From assembly GCA_018607135.1 (NCBI GenBank), contig JABBCA010000041.1:38959-82827 (forward strand): a stretch of DNA of 43,869 nt, given 5' to 3'. The DNA comes from Opitutales bacterium. Its GTDB lineage: Bacteria; Verrucomicrobiota; Verrucomicrobiia; Opitutales; Coraliomargaritaceae. The translations under genes and the position numbers were made by a program. This document shows, one piece after another, positions 1-7,708 of this stretch. Position 1 is the stretch's first letter. Each line of letters starts with the position of its first letter. Under the pieces are notes generated by a model. That model was not told the origin of the DNA and searched no databases. It saw only the letters and a program-made list of their open reading frames with translations.

Positions 1-165
1 CAGGACGCACCCGCGAGGGTTTGAGGAGAATGGTTTTGCTGACGGCGGGCGCATCGAGTTGCGCCCCTACGGTGGGCGTTCTTTTGTAGGGGTGCGACTG
101 GATGCACCCGCGAGGGTTTGAGGAGAATGGTTTTGCTGACGGCGGGCGCATCAAGTCGCGCCCTT
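1..165. repeat. GTAG-type REP array, left cluster
   Basis: Alternating inverted REP hairpins lie at about 1-12 (cut by the window edge), 42-70, 86-111 and 141-165. Each is a 7-bp stem with a 6-nt loop, for example GGGCGCA-TCGAGT-TGCGCCC or GGGTGCG-ACTGGA-TGCACCC, with the tetranucleotide GTAG (or its complement CTAC) at the foot. Neighbouring hairpins face opposite ways, making BIME-like pairs, and the whole unit recurs with a period of about 97 bp. Spacers alternate between a short GGTGGGCGTTCTTTT type and a longer GAGGGTTTGAGGAGAATGG type. GTAG-footed hairpins beside a RAYT gene are the known hallmark of REP/RAYT systems. Confidence 0.9.
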
Positions 166-192
166 AGATATGCTTGCTGAATTTGAACCGTC

Positions 193-777
193 ATGTTACA
201 TAACTACGTTATGGAGGACTTGCCGAAAAGGAAAACGGACCGCTTGTATCGCGGACGTGTCTCAATTACTGGCGCTCGATATTTTGTTACACTGACTACT
301 GACAATCGTGTGAGGTGTCTTCAGTCTTCTGAGACACAGCGTGCTTTACTGAAGCAAATGGAAACTCAGATGGCTGACGGTGACTTGATTAACGAGTGTG
401 CGGTTGTGATGCATGATCATGTGCACTGGCTCTTTGAGCTTACAGGCCGATTGCCGTTGGGACGTGTAATCGCTAAATTCAAGCGTTTTAGTCCGTCGTC
501 GGTCGCTTGGCAGCGGGACTTCTTTGAACATCGATTGCGTCCATTCGAATTTGTTGAGGCATATGGAAAGTATATTTTTATGAACCCGTATCGCGCCAAT
601 TTAGTAGCTGCTACGGATGTTTATACAGGCACACGTTTTTGGCGTCAGAAACACTATCTGTTTTTACAGAGTTTGACCGCACCCGGTTGTCCTCAGCCTC
701 AGTGGTTAGCCGTTGCTGGGGAGCACCCTGTAGAGGTCTTCTGTAGGGCGCGACTGGACGCACCCGCAGCTGATTAG
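193..777 (+). CDS. REP-associated tyrosine transposase (RAYT), GTAG family
   Basis: This is a single-domain Y1 (IS200-like) HUH protein of 194 residues. RAYTs bind and cleave single-stranded REP hairpins and are thought to spread or maintain them. The HUH motif is His76-Val77-His78 in MHDHVHW, and the nucleophile is probably Tyr127 in KYIFMNPYRA, matching the Y-I-x-x-N-P-x-R-A signature of the group. The gene is flanked on both sides by GTAG-footed REP hairpins, as expected for a RAYT and its cognate repeats. The last 11 or so residues (from CRARLDAP) are encoded by a REP arm at 743-767, so the 3' end has run into or been replaced by a repeat. Start ATG 193 is used; ATG 211 is an alternative. 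No terminal inverted repeats of a classical insertion sequence are visible. Confidence 0.9.
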   Translation: MLHNYVMEDLPKRKTDRLYRGRVSITGARYFVTLTTDNRVRCLQSSETQRALLKQMETQMADGDLINECAVVMHDHVHWLFELTGRLPLGRVIAKFKRFSPSSVAWQRDFFEHRLRPFEFVEAYGKYIFMNPYRANLVAATDVYTGTRFWRQKHYLFLQSLTAPGCPQPQWLAVAGEHPVEVFCRARLDAPAAD

Positions 778-1016
778 GCCGCTCTGACCTGACGGCGGGC
801 GCATCAAGTTGCGCCCCTACGGTGGGCATTGTTTTTGTAGGGGTGCGACTGGACGCATCCGCGAGCTTTTGAGGCGGATGGTTTTGCTGACGGCGGGCAC
901 ATCGAGTTGCGCCCCTACGGTGGGCGTTCTTTTGTAGAGGTGCGACTGGACGCACCCGCGAGGGTTCGAGGCGGATGGTTTTGCTGACTGCGGGCGCATC
1001 AAGTTGCGTCCCTACG
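743..1016. repeat. GTAG-type REP array, right cluster
   Basis: Six further REP arms of the same family as the left cluster lie at about 743-767, 791-820, 836-861, 892-918, 934-959 and 989-1016, in alternating orientation. They differ by single substitutions that often preserve pairing. The first arm lies inside the 3' end of the RAYT gene. The cluster fills the gap between that gene and the converging beta-barrel gene that ends at 1035, so it could also act as a bidirectional transcription or RNA-stability barrier. An open frame on the minus strand through here is an artefact of the repeats. Confidence 0.9.
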
Positions 1017-1034
1017 GGGTGTTCGAGCGGTTCC

Positions 1035-1865
1035 CTAAAACACAAAACCGACGCCGACGCTGACTCGGTCGCCGTTGCCGTGGTCGGGTTCGTGACTGCT
1101 AACTTTTGAGACGAAGTCGTGCTTCCATTCAATGCGGGAATGAACGTGGTCGCTCCAACGCCAGTAGATCGCTGGGCCTGAGGAGACCCAGAAGGCATCG
1201 TCGTCGTCCCATTTCACGTCGGTCTCAATGAGTATCTGCATGTGATCGAGTGCGTTCCAGCCGAGGTCTAGCGAATAGCTGAGCTCGGCTGGTTCGTCTT
1301 TCTCAAAGGTCCATGCGCTGACACCCGTAGCAAAGAACCAGTTGTAGGTTTCGGTCTCATAGCCTGCTGAGAGGCCTGCTCCCCACACGCGATCGGCGAC
1401 TTCGTAGTCACCGCTCTTGTTGCCGAGCGGTATGCGCACTTGTGGGGCAACTGTCCAGTTGCCACTGCGAGCGGCAAGATTGAAGTATTTCTTTAACGGC
1501 AGTGCGATGGTGAGATCGCCGAGGCCGGAGTCATGCTGGACTACTTTGTTGTTCTGAGCATCCAGCACTTCGCGACGTGCGTCAATGACGTAGGGAAGTT
1601 TGAAGGTCAAACGTATCGAGCGATCCCAAGTATAGACACCTTCAAGGTGTAGCTTAGTGATGTCTTCGGTGAAGCCAGAGGCGACGACATCGCTACCTTG
1701 TTTCAGGTCATCGCGATGGATATGCTCGGTTCTGACTTGGAAGCCGTAACCGCCATCCCAACGCGGCATCATGTTCATGATGGGTTGGTCGGCTTGAACG
1801 GTTACCTGTGTGGTAAGCAGTAGCACCGCCACGGCTGTGGTGTTTCGTAGGTGGTGATGGCTCAT
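1035..1865 (-). CDS. predicted outer-membrane beta-barrel protein (transporter-like)
   Basis: The product is 276 residues with an N-terminal signal peptide (hydrophobic AVAVLLLTTQVTVQA, then DQPIMNMMPRWDGG). The rest is alternating polar/hydrophobic strands rich in Trp, Tyr and Gly, ending VSVGVGFVF. A terminal aromatic residue is typical of outer-membrane barrels inserted by the BAM machinery. It resembles the loose family of transporter-like barrels often annotated near metal or phenol genes; the substrate is not evident. The start at 1865 is chosen because this ATG follows the TAA of the upstream gene after a single base, implying translational coupling. A longer frame exists upstream but would overlap the HMA gene. 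Barrel nature is fairly secure; function is inferred only from its neighbours. Confidence 0.75.
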   Translation of the reverse strand: MSHHHLRNTTAVAVLLLTTQVTVQADQPIMNMMPRWDGGYGFQVRTEHIHRDDLKQGSDVVASGFTEDITKLHLEGVYTWDRSIRLTFKLPYVIDARREVLDAQNNKVVQHDSGLGDLTIALPLKKYFNLAARSGNWTVAPQVRIPLGNKSGDYEVADRVWGAGLSAGYETETYNWFFATGVSAWTFEKDEPAELSYSLDLGWNALDHMQILIETDVKWDDDDAFWVSSGPAIYWRWSDHVHSRIEWKHDFVSKVSSHEPDHGNGDRVSVGVGFVF

Positions 1866-1866
1866 T

Positions 1867-2283
1867 TTACTTTGCCTCCTTAAAGGTGTGAATTTGAACG
1901 GACTGGCCATCCCATTGATAGTAGTGGGTGGGTTCGTAGCCAGCTTTGTGCACCGCTTTGTAGACTGCATCGGTATCGACTCCATGATCTGCTTTGTAGG
2001 CTATGAGCACTAGCTGGTTTTTGGCGTCGAGCTGCATCCCTTCGTCGAGTGCAGATTCGTCTAGGCCGTCGAGTTTGCCAATGTGTATGCGTAGTCCGAT
2101 GCCACAGGATGAGCATACGAGCCCCCTTGCATAAACGGCGACTTGGTTGGGCTTTCCGGTTAAGTGAGCTTGCGCGCCTTCGAGTCTGAGTTCCTCAGTG
2201 GCTACTGGGAATTGTGGACGTGCTTGTAGTGTATTGAGGGCACCGAGTGTGATGAGTGCCAGAAATAGAAATAGTTGTTTCAT
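1867..2283 (-). CDS. exported heavy-metal-associated (HMA) domain protein
   Basis: The product is 138 residues: a signal peptide (cleavage probably after MKQLFLFLALITLGALNTLQA), then a domain with the fold signature of HMA metal-binding proteins. The metal site would be Cys57 and Cys60 in GLVCSSCG, equivalent to the GMxCxxC loop of copper chaperones and MerP. The later AVHKAGYEPTH segment matches the second helix and final strand. The first residue of the usual motif, Met, is Leu here. As an exported HMA protein it probably binds a soft metal (Cu, Hg or similar) in the periplasm. It is coupled to the downstream barrel gene (1-base gap) and lies 118 bp after a Cys-rich exported protein. Domain call good; metal identity unknown. 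Confidence 0.78.
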   Translation of the reverse strand: MKQLFLFLALITLGALNTLQARPQFPVATEELRLEGAQAHLTGKPNQVAVYARGLVCSSCGIGLRIHIGKLDGLDESALDEGMQLDAKNQLVLIAYKADHGVDTDAVYKAVHKAGYEPTHYYQWDGQSVQIHTFKEAK

Positions 2284-2364
2284 GATTATAAATGGATTGT
2301 GCCGTCAAGCAATTGAGACCGCGTTGCTGAACTTGACGGCGATGCGTGTTCAGTCGTGCGGCTT

Positions 2365-2384
2365 TGGGAGCGGTTCGGCTCCCA
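2365..2384 (-). other. intergenic hairpin without T-tract
   Basis: A 7-bp perfect stem (TGGGAGC/GCTCCCA) with a 6-nt loop lies in the 118-bp gap between the Cys-rich and HMA genes. There is no run of T on either side, so it is not a clear intrinsic terminator. It could be a processing or attenuation hairpin inside the operon transcript. Confidence 0.3.
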
Positions 2385-2401
2385 GCTTCATTTATAATCG
2401 A

Positions 2402-2794
2402 TCAGAGTCTCCAGACGCAGTAACCCACGGAGTAGTTGGCCAAAGGCGGTGCTTCAATCGTATGTGTGGGGCGTTGAGAATCTGTGGTTGGGCTCACCTT
2501 TGGCAGCTCTACAACTGCAAGCAGTTGTAGTGAGGGAAGTGAAATTTGGGTGTTTTGCTCAGCGAGCACGACTGTCTGGTGGCGATGCGTATCGAGCTCG
2601 CACTCAGTATGGCAGTCTTCGGCGGCAGCAGTCGGAGCAGGAATTTCTGAACAGCAATTGTCTTCAGCGGCTGCCGTTTGTTCGCAGCAGCAAGTGTTGA
2701 TCACTGCAGATTGGCACAGCCCATCAAGGCACGACATCGCATTGCCATGGAGGGCAAAGATGAGGCTTAAGATGATGGCGAATGTAGCTTTCAC
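2402..2794 (-). CDS. exported Cys-rich protein, possible metal binder
   Basis: The product is 130 residues. A signal peptide (MKATFAIILSLIFALHGNA) is followed by a segment of about 50 residues holding nine of the protein's ten cysteines, including CCC and CC clusters, plus CHTEC and HRH. The C-terminal half is low complexity. I do not recognise a family. Clustered Cys and His in an exported protein, with an HMA-domain protein and an outer-membrane barrel next on the same strand, suggest a role in periplasmic metal binding or sensing; this is inference. It starts 53 bp after the polyprenyl synthase stop on the same strand, so it could be read through from that gene or have its own promoter in the short gap. 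Confidence 0.6.
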   Translation of the reverse strand: MKATFAIILSLIFALHGNAMSCLDGLCQSAVINTCCCEQTAAAEDNCCSEIPAPTAAAEDCHTECELDTHRHQTVVLAEQNTQISLPSLQLLAVVELPKVSPTTDSQRPTHTIEAPPLANYSVGYCVWRL

Positions 2795-2847
2795 TGCTGT
2801 CTATTAAAGTAACTGAGAGTTGCTGGCTGTCAAATGGTGTTCAGTGG

Positions 2848-3873
2848 CTACTGGATACGTCCGAGTTGGGCGCGCACAAGTTCCGCAATTTTTTGCATCG
2901 CAGCAACTGGTGGGAGTGCTTCAAACGGTGCGACGGCGTCAGTTGCTTTAGCGAGCTGATCTTCAAAAGTCGCGACGACCTCCTCGAAGATGGGGAAGTC
3001 ATGTAGACGCTTGGTAAATTCTGCCGCAACTGATTTGTCGCCTGCTTTAAATCGGGCAATTAAGCACTCGCGTTCCTCGGGTGGTAATTTCTCCAAGAGA
3101 AGCAAGAGCGGTAGCGTGAATTTACCTTTATCGAGGTCGGTGCCGAGTGTCTTACCGATCATCGATTCATTGGCGTAGAGGTCGACTAAGTCGTCGAAGA
3201 TTTGGTAGGCAATGCCTACGTGGCGGCCAAAGAGCCCTGCAGCTTCGCTAAATGCGACCGGATAGCCGGCGACTTTTGCGCCGAGTCGGCAGGCGACTTC
3301 GAAGAGTTCGGCGGTCTTGAGTTGAATGACACGAAAATAGAATTCGCGGCTATAGTTGACTTCGCCGCGTTGGTAAGTCTGGGCGATTTCGCCAGCGCAG
3401 ACGCGAGCCGTGGCTTGTGCGACGGAGCGGCAGACTTCGTTGGTGTCGAATTCAGCTGCGAGTTTTAGCGCGTGGGAGAACAGCACGTCGCCGATGAGCA
3501 CGGCAGCGGCAGGACCAAATTTTTTGGCTGCGGTTTCTTGGCGGTGGCGCGTGTCGGCCTCGTCAAGAATATCGTCGTGCACGAGCGTAGCGAGGTGCAC
3601 GAGCTCAATGACTGAGCCGAGTTTGATAAGGTGTTCGCGACTATCAGCTCTAGGGCCTTCCCACCCGCTGTAAGCGACGAGCATCGGGCGGAGGCGTTTG
3701 CCACTGTGGCCAAAGACATAGCGCACGTGTTCTTGGATCTCGGGCTCAAGCTCAGTGACTTGTGACTGGAGGAAGCCATCGAGATCGTCCAAGTAAGGCT
3801 TCACCGGTTGATAAACTTCGGCAAATCCTGCTGCAGCTACTTTGTCAGCCTCCGATTGAGAACGTGTGGTCAT
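2848..3873 (-). CDS. trans-polyprenyl diphosphate synthase (long-chain type)
   Basis: The 341-residue product condenses isopentenyl diphosphate units onto an allylic diphosphate, making the side chain of a respiratory quinone. It carries GKRLRP (58-63) for IPP binding, the first Asp-rich motif DDILD (100-104) and the second DDLVD (223-227) with the usual upstream Gln in YQIFDD. The residue five before the first motif is a small Ala, as in octaprenyl/heptaprenyl synthases; short-chain FPP synthases usually carry aromatics there. A quinone-chain enzyme (IspB/HepT-like) is therefore more likely than IspA. An N-terminal extension of about 25 residues is unremarkable. A pair of REP hairpins separates it from the hydrolase gene upstream. 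Family certain; exact chain length is inferred. Confidence 0.9.
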   Translation of the reverse strand: MTTRSQSEADKVAAAGFAEVYQPVKPYLDDLDGFLQSQVTELEPEIQEHVRYVFGHSGKRLRPMLVAYSGWEGPRADSREHLIKLGSVIELVHLATLVHDDILDEADTRHRQETAAKKFGPAAAVLIGDVLFSHALKLAAEFDTNEVCRSVAQATARVCAGEIAQTYQRGEVNYSREFYFRVIQLKTAELFEVACRLGAKVAGYPVAFSEAAGLFGRHVGIAYQIFDDLVDLYANESMIGKTLGTDLDKGKFTLPLLLLLEKLPPEERECLIARFKAGDKSVAAEFTKRLHDFPIFEEVVATFEDQLAKATDAVAPFEALPPVAAMQKIAELVRAQLGRIQ

Positions 3874-3945
3874 GGATGGAGTATCAAACTCAGAAGGTGT
3901 AAATGTGCAAAGTTAAATACGTTTTGTGAGGACAGAACTCTTTTT

Positions 3946-4021
3946 TGTAGGGGCGTAACTTGATGCGCCCGCTTTATAATCAGCTTTGTGCAACGGCGGG
4001 CGCGTCGAGTCGCGCCCCTAC
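3946..4021. repeat. GTAG-type REP pair (BIME)
   Basis: Two inverted REP hairpins, at about 3946-3971 and 3995-4021, have GTAG/CTAC at the outer feet and a 22-nt spacer. Stems are GGGCG(T)/(A)TGCGCCC-like and GGGCGCG/CGCGCCC. It is the same family as the array around the first RAYT. The pair ends 4 bp before the stop codon of the minus-strand hydrolase gene, in the gap leading to the polyprenyl synthase. Confidence 0.85.
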
Positions 4022-4024
4022 GAT

Positions 4025-4795
4025 TTACAGCCAGCCATTGAGCGCATCGAGGAAGCCTTTACGGTCTTCGACGTGGACGTTGTGGCCCGCCTTCGGGATT
4101 TTGACGACTTTGAGCTGCGGGAAATACTCTTTCATCTCGGGCAAGTCGGCATCTTTGACGAAGTCCGACTTGCCGCCTACGATCAGCATGCTCTGACCGT
4201 TGAAGGACTGGCCGCCTTTGAGTGAATTTTGGCGCAACACTTGAAGGCTTGCGTGCAGCACTTCTAGGTTGATCTGCCATTTATAGCCAAACTCGCCGCT
4301 GACGAGATTGGTCATGAGGAACTGGCGCATCGCCCAGTCGGGAACCATGGGCTTGAGGAGTTCTTCCGCCTCTCTGCGGCTCTGCACTGCGCCTGAAGGC
4401 ACGCGCTTCATCGCTTTAAACTCGGTGTCGTGGTAGGGGGGGTAGGCCTTGGTTGCGATATCGATGATCACCAGCTTCTTGACGATATCCGGGTTTTCGC
4501 AGGCAAACTTCATGGAGATTTTACCGCCGAGGCTGTGCCCCATGAGGTAGCAGTTTTTAATGCCATGCTGCTTGAAGTAGAGCTTGAGGTCAGCGATCAA
4601 CTCAGACCAACGCATGGTGTCTGCGTGTGGAGAGGTGCCGTGATTGCGCAGGTCGAGTGCGTGCACATCGAAGCGCTCTTTCAACGCCTTGCCGATTGTG
4701 GTCCAGTTGCGAGAGGCGCCCAGCAGTCCATGTAGGATCACCAGCGTCGGTTTAGATGGGTTCTCGAAACGAAGTGAATGTAGTTTTACGGCCAT
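4025..4795 (-). CDS. alpha/beta-hydrolase, YbfF-like esterase
   Basis: The 256-residue cytoplasmic protein has a complete alpha/beta-hydrolase fold and no signal peptide. HGLLGASRNW (22-31) supplies the oxyanion-hole loop. Ser88 in GHSLGG is the nucleophile, Asp211 in GGKSDFV the likely acid and His238 in KAGHNVHVE the catalytic histidine. The DLRNHGTSP segment after strand 4 is typical of the YbfF/ABHD11 subfamily of short-chain acyl esterases. The physiological substrate is unknown. It reads toward the polyprenyl synthase with a REP pair in the gap. Transcription probably starts in the 240-bp divergent region shared with mutS. Confidence 0.85.
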   Translation of the reverse strand: MAVKLHSLRFENPSKPTLVILHGLLGASRNWTTIGKALKERFDVHALDLRNHGTSPHADTMRWSELIADLKLYFKQHGIKNCYLMGHSLGGKISMKFACENPDIVKKLVIIDIATKAYPPYHDTEFKAMKRVPSGAVQSRREAEELLKPMVPDWAMRQFLMTNLVSGEFGYKWQINLEVLHASLQVLRQNSLKGGQSFNGQSMLIVGGKSDFVKDADLPEMKEYFPQLKVVKIPKAGHNVHVEDRKGFLDALNGWL

Positions 4796-4818
4796 GAAGA
4801 GTTTAGAGAACGCATCTT

Positions 4819-4846
4819 CCCACGAATTGCACGAATAATCACGAAT
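4819..4846. repeat. phased CACGAAT triplet repeat (left copy)
   Basis: CACGAAT occurs three times at 4821, 4830 and 4840, spaced 9-10 bp, roughly one DNA helical turn. The same array in reverse orientation lies at 4987-5013, just before mutS. Confidence 0.7.
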
Positions 4847-4986
4847 TTGTGGCTATGGGGTAAGGGCGGTAGCCATCTCTTTGGTGGAGGGGTTTAGGTA
4901 ACTAGATTCATTTTTTGAGTAAAACTAAAAGCCTCAAGGCGCGAGGGTGGATCGTCAGATAGGTTCTTCGAAAAAAAACGCTTCCG

Positions 4987-5013
4987 ATTCGTGTCAATTC
5001 GTGTTCATTCGTG
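4987..5013. repeat. phased ATTCGTG triplet repeat (right copy)
   Basis: ATTCGTG occurs three times at 4987, 4997 and 5007 with an exact 10-bp period. It is the inverted counterpart of the array at 4819-4846, and both copies share an outer CCC/GGG next to the terminal heptamer. The two arrays enclose about 140 bp that must hold the divergent promoters of mutS and the hydrolase gene. The last heptamer contains a GTG in frame with mutS that should not be taken as its start. Confidence 0.7.
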
Positions 5014-5034
5014 GGCGAATCCTTAATTACTCTA

Positions 5035-7608
5035 ATGTCCGTAGATAAACCCAAGAAACTCACCCCGATGATGCAGCAGTGGCACGAAATCCGTGCGAAG
5101 CTCTCGGATGATACCTTGTTGATGTTTCGGCTCGGGGACTTCTATGAGATTTTTCTGCAAGATGCGGAGTGGGGCGCCAAGCTGCTTGGGATTACGTTGA
5201 CGCATCGCCATGGCATGCCGATGGCGGGCATACCCTTTCATGCGGCGGATGGCTACATTCAGAAGTTGCTCGATCAGGGGGTGAAAATCGCGATATGCGA
5301 TCAAGTCGAGACTCCGCAGCCCGGTAAGTTGGTGAAGCGTGAACTGACTCGTATCATCACTCCAGGCACCCGCTTGGCGGACACGCAGATCGATGCGTCG
5401 CGAAATCATTTTTTGCTCGCGCTGACGATGGAGAAGAAGGGGCTGCAAGCTGCATGGCTCGATTTGACCACGGGGGAGTTCGTTATCGCTTCAGAGCAAC
5501 GTCCAGAAAATCTCTTTGCCGCATTTGAAAGCCTAGATCCGCGGGAGATCTTGGTGCCTGAAAATGCGTCCGAGCAATGGCATCTTCCGCATGCGCATGA
5601 AGGCTTCAGTGAACTCTTTACCCACTTGTGCGATGGCCGTGCGGTGACAACGATTCCAGATTATCATTTCGATGTGACCTCAGGTGCGCAGTCGGTCATG
5701 GAAGTGCTTGGCGTGCTGAATCTCGAAGGTTTTGGCCTGAATCAAGACCACGCTGCCTTGGGTGCTGCCGGTGCGTTGGTGCACTACGCGACGGAGACGC
5801 TTTGCTCGAGGCCAGAGAATTTGCGCCAAATCCGTGAATATAGCACGGAGAAGACATTACTGCTCGATCCAGCAACATTGCGCAATTTGGAGATTTTTAA
5901 GTCGGCCGCGAATACACGCCAAGGCTCGCTCTTGGCAGCGATGGATCGCACCAGCACGCCGGCGGGCGCGCGTTTGTTAGAGCGTTGGCTCTGCTCGCCA
6001 GAATTGGACCTCGAAGAGATTCAACGCCGCCAGAATTGTGTGCAGGAGTTTGTCACTGCGCCAGGGCTTTCGACGCAGCTGCAACAGTTGCTCCGTGGTA
6101 TTCGCGATATCGAGCGTATTTTAGGTCGTCTGCAGAACCGTATGCGCAACCCGCGGGAGTTGGGTGGCGTGCGCGACACTTTGGAAGCCTTGCCAGCGAT
6201 TGCGGGCACCTTGCTCGAGTTTCCAGAAACACCGGTGGCTGCGATTGCTGAGCGTATTCATAACTTTGAAGCGTTGACGGATGAGTTGTCGCGAGGATTG
6301 GCGGATGAACTTCCTGGCAAGATTGATGACGGCGGCACGATTCGTGATCGATACGATGATGAGTTGGATCATTTTCGTAGTTTAACCCGTGACAGCCAAA
6401 AGTGGTTGGCGGCGTTTGAACTCGGAGAGCAAGAGCGCACCGGGATCAAGAATCTGCGCATTCGATTTAATGGTGCGTTTGGTTACTTCATTGAGGTGAC
6501 GAAGGCGAATGTTCCCTTGGTGCCAGAAGATTATGTGCGCAAGCAGACGATGAAAAATGCGGAGCGCTATACGACCGACATTTTGAAGGAGCGTGAGCGC
6601 GAGATTTTGAGTGCAGATGAAAAGGCGCTTGGTCGTGAAGATGCGCTGTTCAATGGCTTGATCGCTCACATTTTAGACTATGCGGATGCTTTGAAGGAAA
6701 CCGCTTCGGCCTTAGCTGAGATCGATGTGTTCATCGGTTGGGGCGTGCTCGCCCGCGAATGGGACTACTGCAAGCCAGTGCTCGATCATTCCGATACCTT
6801 ATTGATCGATCAGGGGCGTCACCCAGTGGTTGAGCAGATGATGCGTGAGCAACGCTTAGGCTTGGCGGGCACACATGCGTTCGTGCCGAACGATTGCCGC
6901 CTGTCCAGTTCGGGTATGACCGATGATGCGCCGCAAATTGCGTTGATTACGGGTCCGAATATGGCGGGTAAATCGACTTACATTCGTCAGGTGGCGTTGA
7001 TCGTCTTGATGGCTCAGTCGGGTGCTTGGGTGCCTGCGCGTGACTGTCAGATTGGTCTCGTCGATCGGATCTTCTCGCGCGTGGGGGCGAGCGATGAGCT
7101 GGCTCGTGGTAATTCGACCTTCATGGTCGAGATGAACGAGACTGCGAATATTTTAAACAACGCGACCGCGCGTAGTTTGGTGATTCTCGATGAGATCGGA
7201 CGGGGGACCAGCACTTACGATGGTTTATCGATTGCATGGGCGGTGATTGAACATCTACACCCGAAGGATGCGGATGGGGCGCGCACTTTGTTTGCAACGC
7301 ACTATCATGAGTTGACGCAGTTGGCGAAGACACTGGATCGACTGGAGAATTACTCTGTCGCGGTGAAAGAATGGAACGATGAAATCATCTTCGTCCGTCA
7401 AGTGATCAAAGGCGCAGCGGATCGCTCCTATGGTATTCAGGTAGCACGTCTCGCAGGCTTGCCGACAACAGTGATTGATCGTGCGAAAACGATTCTAGAA
7501 CGCCTCGAAGCCGATGACTCGTCGCACAACTTGCTCCGCAAGCGCTTGAAGAAGGAAAAGGTCGGCAGCGATACGACCGAAGAAGACGATCAGCTGGCGT
7601 TGTTTTAG
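5035..7608 (+). CDS. mutS: DNA mismatch repair protein MutS
   Basis: MutS recognises mispaired or looped bases as a dimer and recruits MutL. The product is 857 residues, close to the 853 of E. coli. The mismatch-reading Phe-x-Glu is Phe36-Tyr-Glu38 in GDFYEIF, the same numbering as in E. coli, which supports ATG 5035 over an in-frame GTG at 5011 lying in the phased repeat. Connector, lever and clamp regions fill the middle. The C-terminal ATPase has Walker A GPNMAGKST (about 640), Walker B LVILDEIGRG with the signature STYDG, and the FATHYHEL loop. The C-terminus ends DDQLALF, resembling the beta-clamp-binding tail of MutS proteins. No MutL is in the window. A GGAG-type REP pair follows 13 bp after the stop. 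Confidence 0.98.
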   Translation: MSVDKPKKLTPMMQQWHEIRAKLSDDTLLMFRLGDFYEIFLQDAEWGAKLLGITLTHRHGMPMAGIPFHAADGYIQKLLDQGVKIAICDQVETPQPGKLVKRELTRIITPGTRLADTQIDASRNHFLLALTMEKKGLQAAWLDLTTGEFVIASEQRPENLFAAFESLDPREILVPENASEQWHLPHAHEGFSELFTHLCDGRAVTTIPDYHFDVTSGAQSVMEVLGVLNLEGFGLNQDHAALGAAGALVHYATETLCSRPENLRQIREYSTEKTLLLDPATLRNLEIFKSAANTRQGSLLAAMDRTSTPAGARLLERWLCSPELDLEEIQRRQNCVQEFVTAPGLSTQLQQLLRGIRDIERILGRLQNRMRNPRELGGVRDTLEALPAIAGTLLEFPETPVAAIAERIHNFEALTDELSRGLADELPGKIDDGGTIRDRYDDELDHFRSLTRDSQKWLAAFELGEQERTGIKNLRIRFNGAFGYFIEVTKANVPLVPEDYVRKQTMKNAERYTTDILKEREREILSADEKALGREDALFNGLIAHILDYADALKETASALAEIDVFIGWGVLAREWDYCKPVLDHSDTLLIDQGRHPVVEQMMREQRLGLAGTHAFVPNDCRLSSSGMTDDAPQIALITGPNMAGKSTYIRQVALIVLMAQSGAWVPARDCQIGLVDRIFSRVGASDELARGNSTFMVEMNETANILNNATARSLVILDEIGRGTSTYDGLSIAWAVIEHLHPKDADGARTLFATHYHELTQLAKTLDRLENYSVAVKEWNDEIIFVRQVIKGAADRSYGIQVARLAGLPTTVIDRAKTILERLEADDSSHNLLRKRLKKEKVGSDTTEEDDQLALF

Positions 7609-7621
7609 CTTTGAAGGTTTT

Positions 7622-7706
7622 CTGGAGGGTTGCGCTCTGTCGCAACCGCAGTGTGGGTGTTGACTGTATGGGCGTATCAGCGGCGGTGACGGAGCACCGC
7701 CCTCCA
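7622..7706. repeat. GGAG-type REP pair next to second RAYT
   Basis: Two hairpins, GGTTGCG-CTCTGT-CGCAACC and GGCGGTG-ACGGAG-CACCGCC, each have a 7-bp stem and 6-nt loop. They are enclosed by an outer inverted repeat CTGGAGGG/CCCTCCAG that places GGAG at each foot. The architecture matches the GTAG family but the sequence is unrelated. The pair ends 2 bp before the stop codon of the minus-strand RAYT and 13 bp after mutS, so it may also separate the converging transcripts. Confidence 0.88.
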
Positions 7707-7708
7707 GT

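Noticed and set aside
1-1016. Tandem-like repeats resembling a CRISPR array
   Set aside because: Units alternate in orientation, form REP hairpins, have recurring spacers instead of unique ones, and flank a RAYT gene; no cas genes are present.
611-1198. Open frame on the minus strand through the REP cluster
   Set aside because: It is built from repeat arms, crosses the RAYT 3' end and the barrel gene, and has no protein-like composition.
5011-5034. GTG at 5011 as the mutS start
   Set aside because: It falls in the phased ATTCGTG repeat; ATG 5035 gives the Phe36/Glu38 numbering of E. coli MutS.
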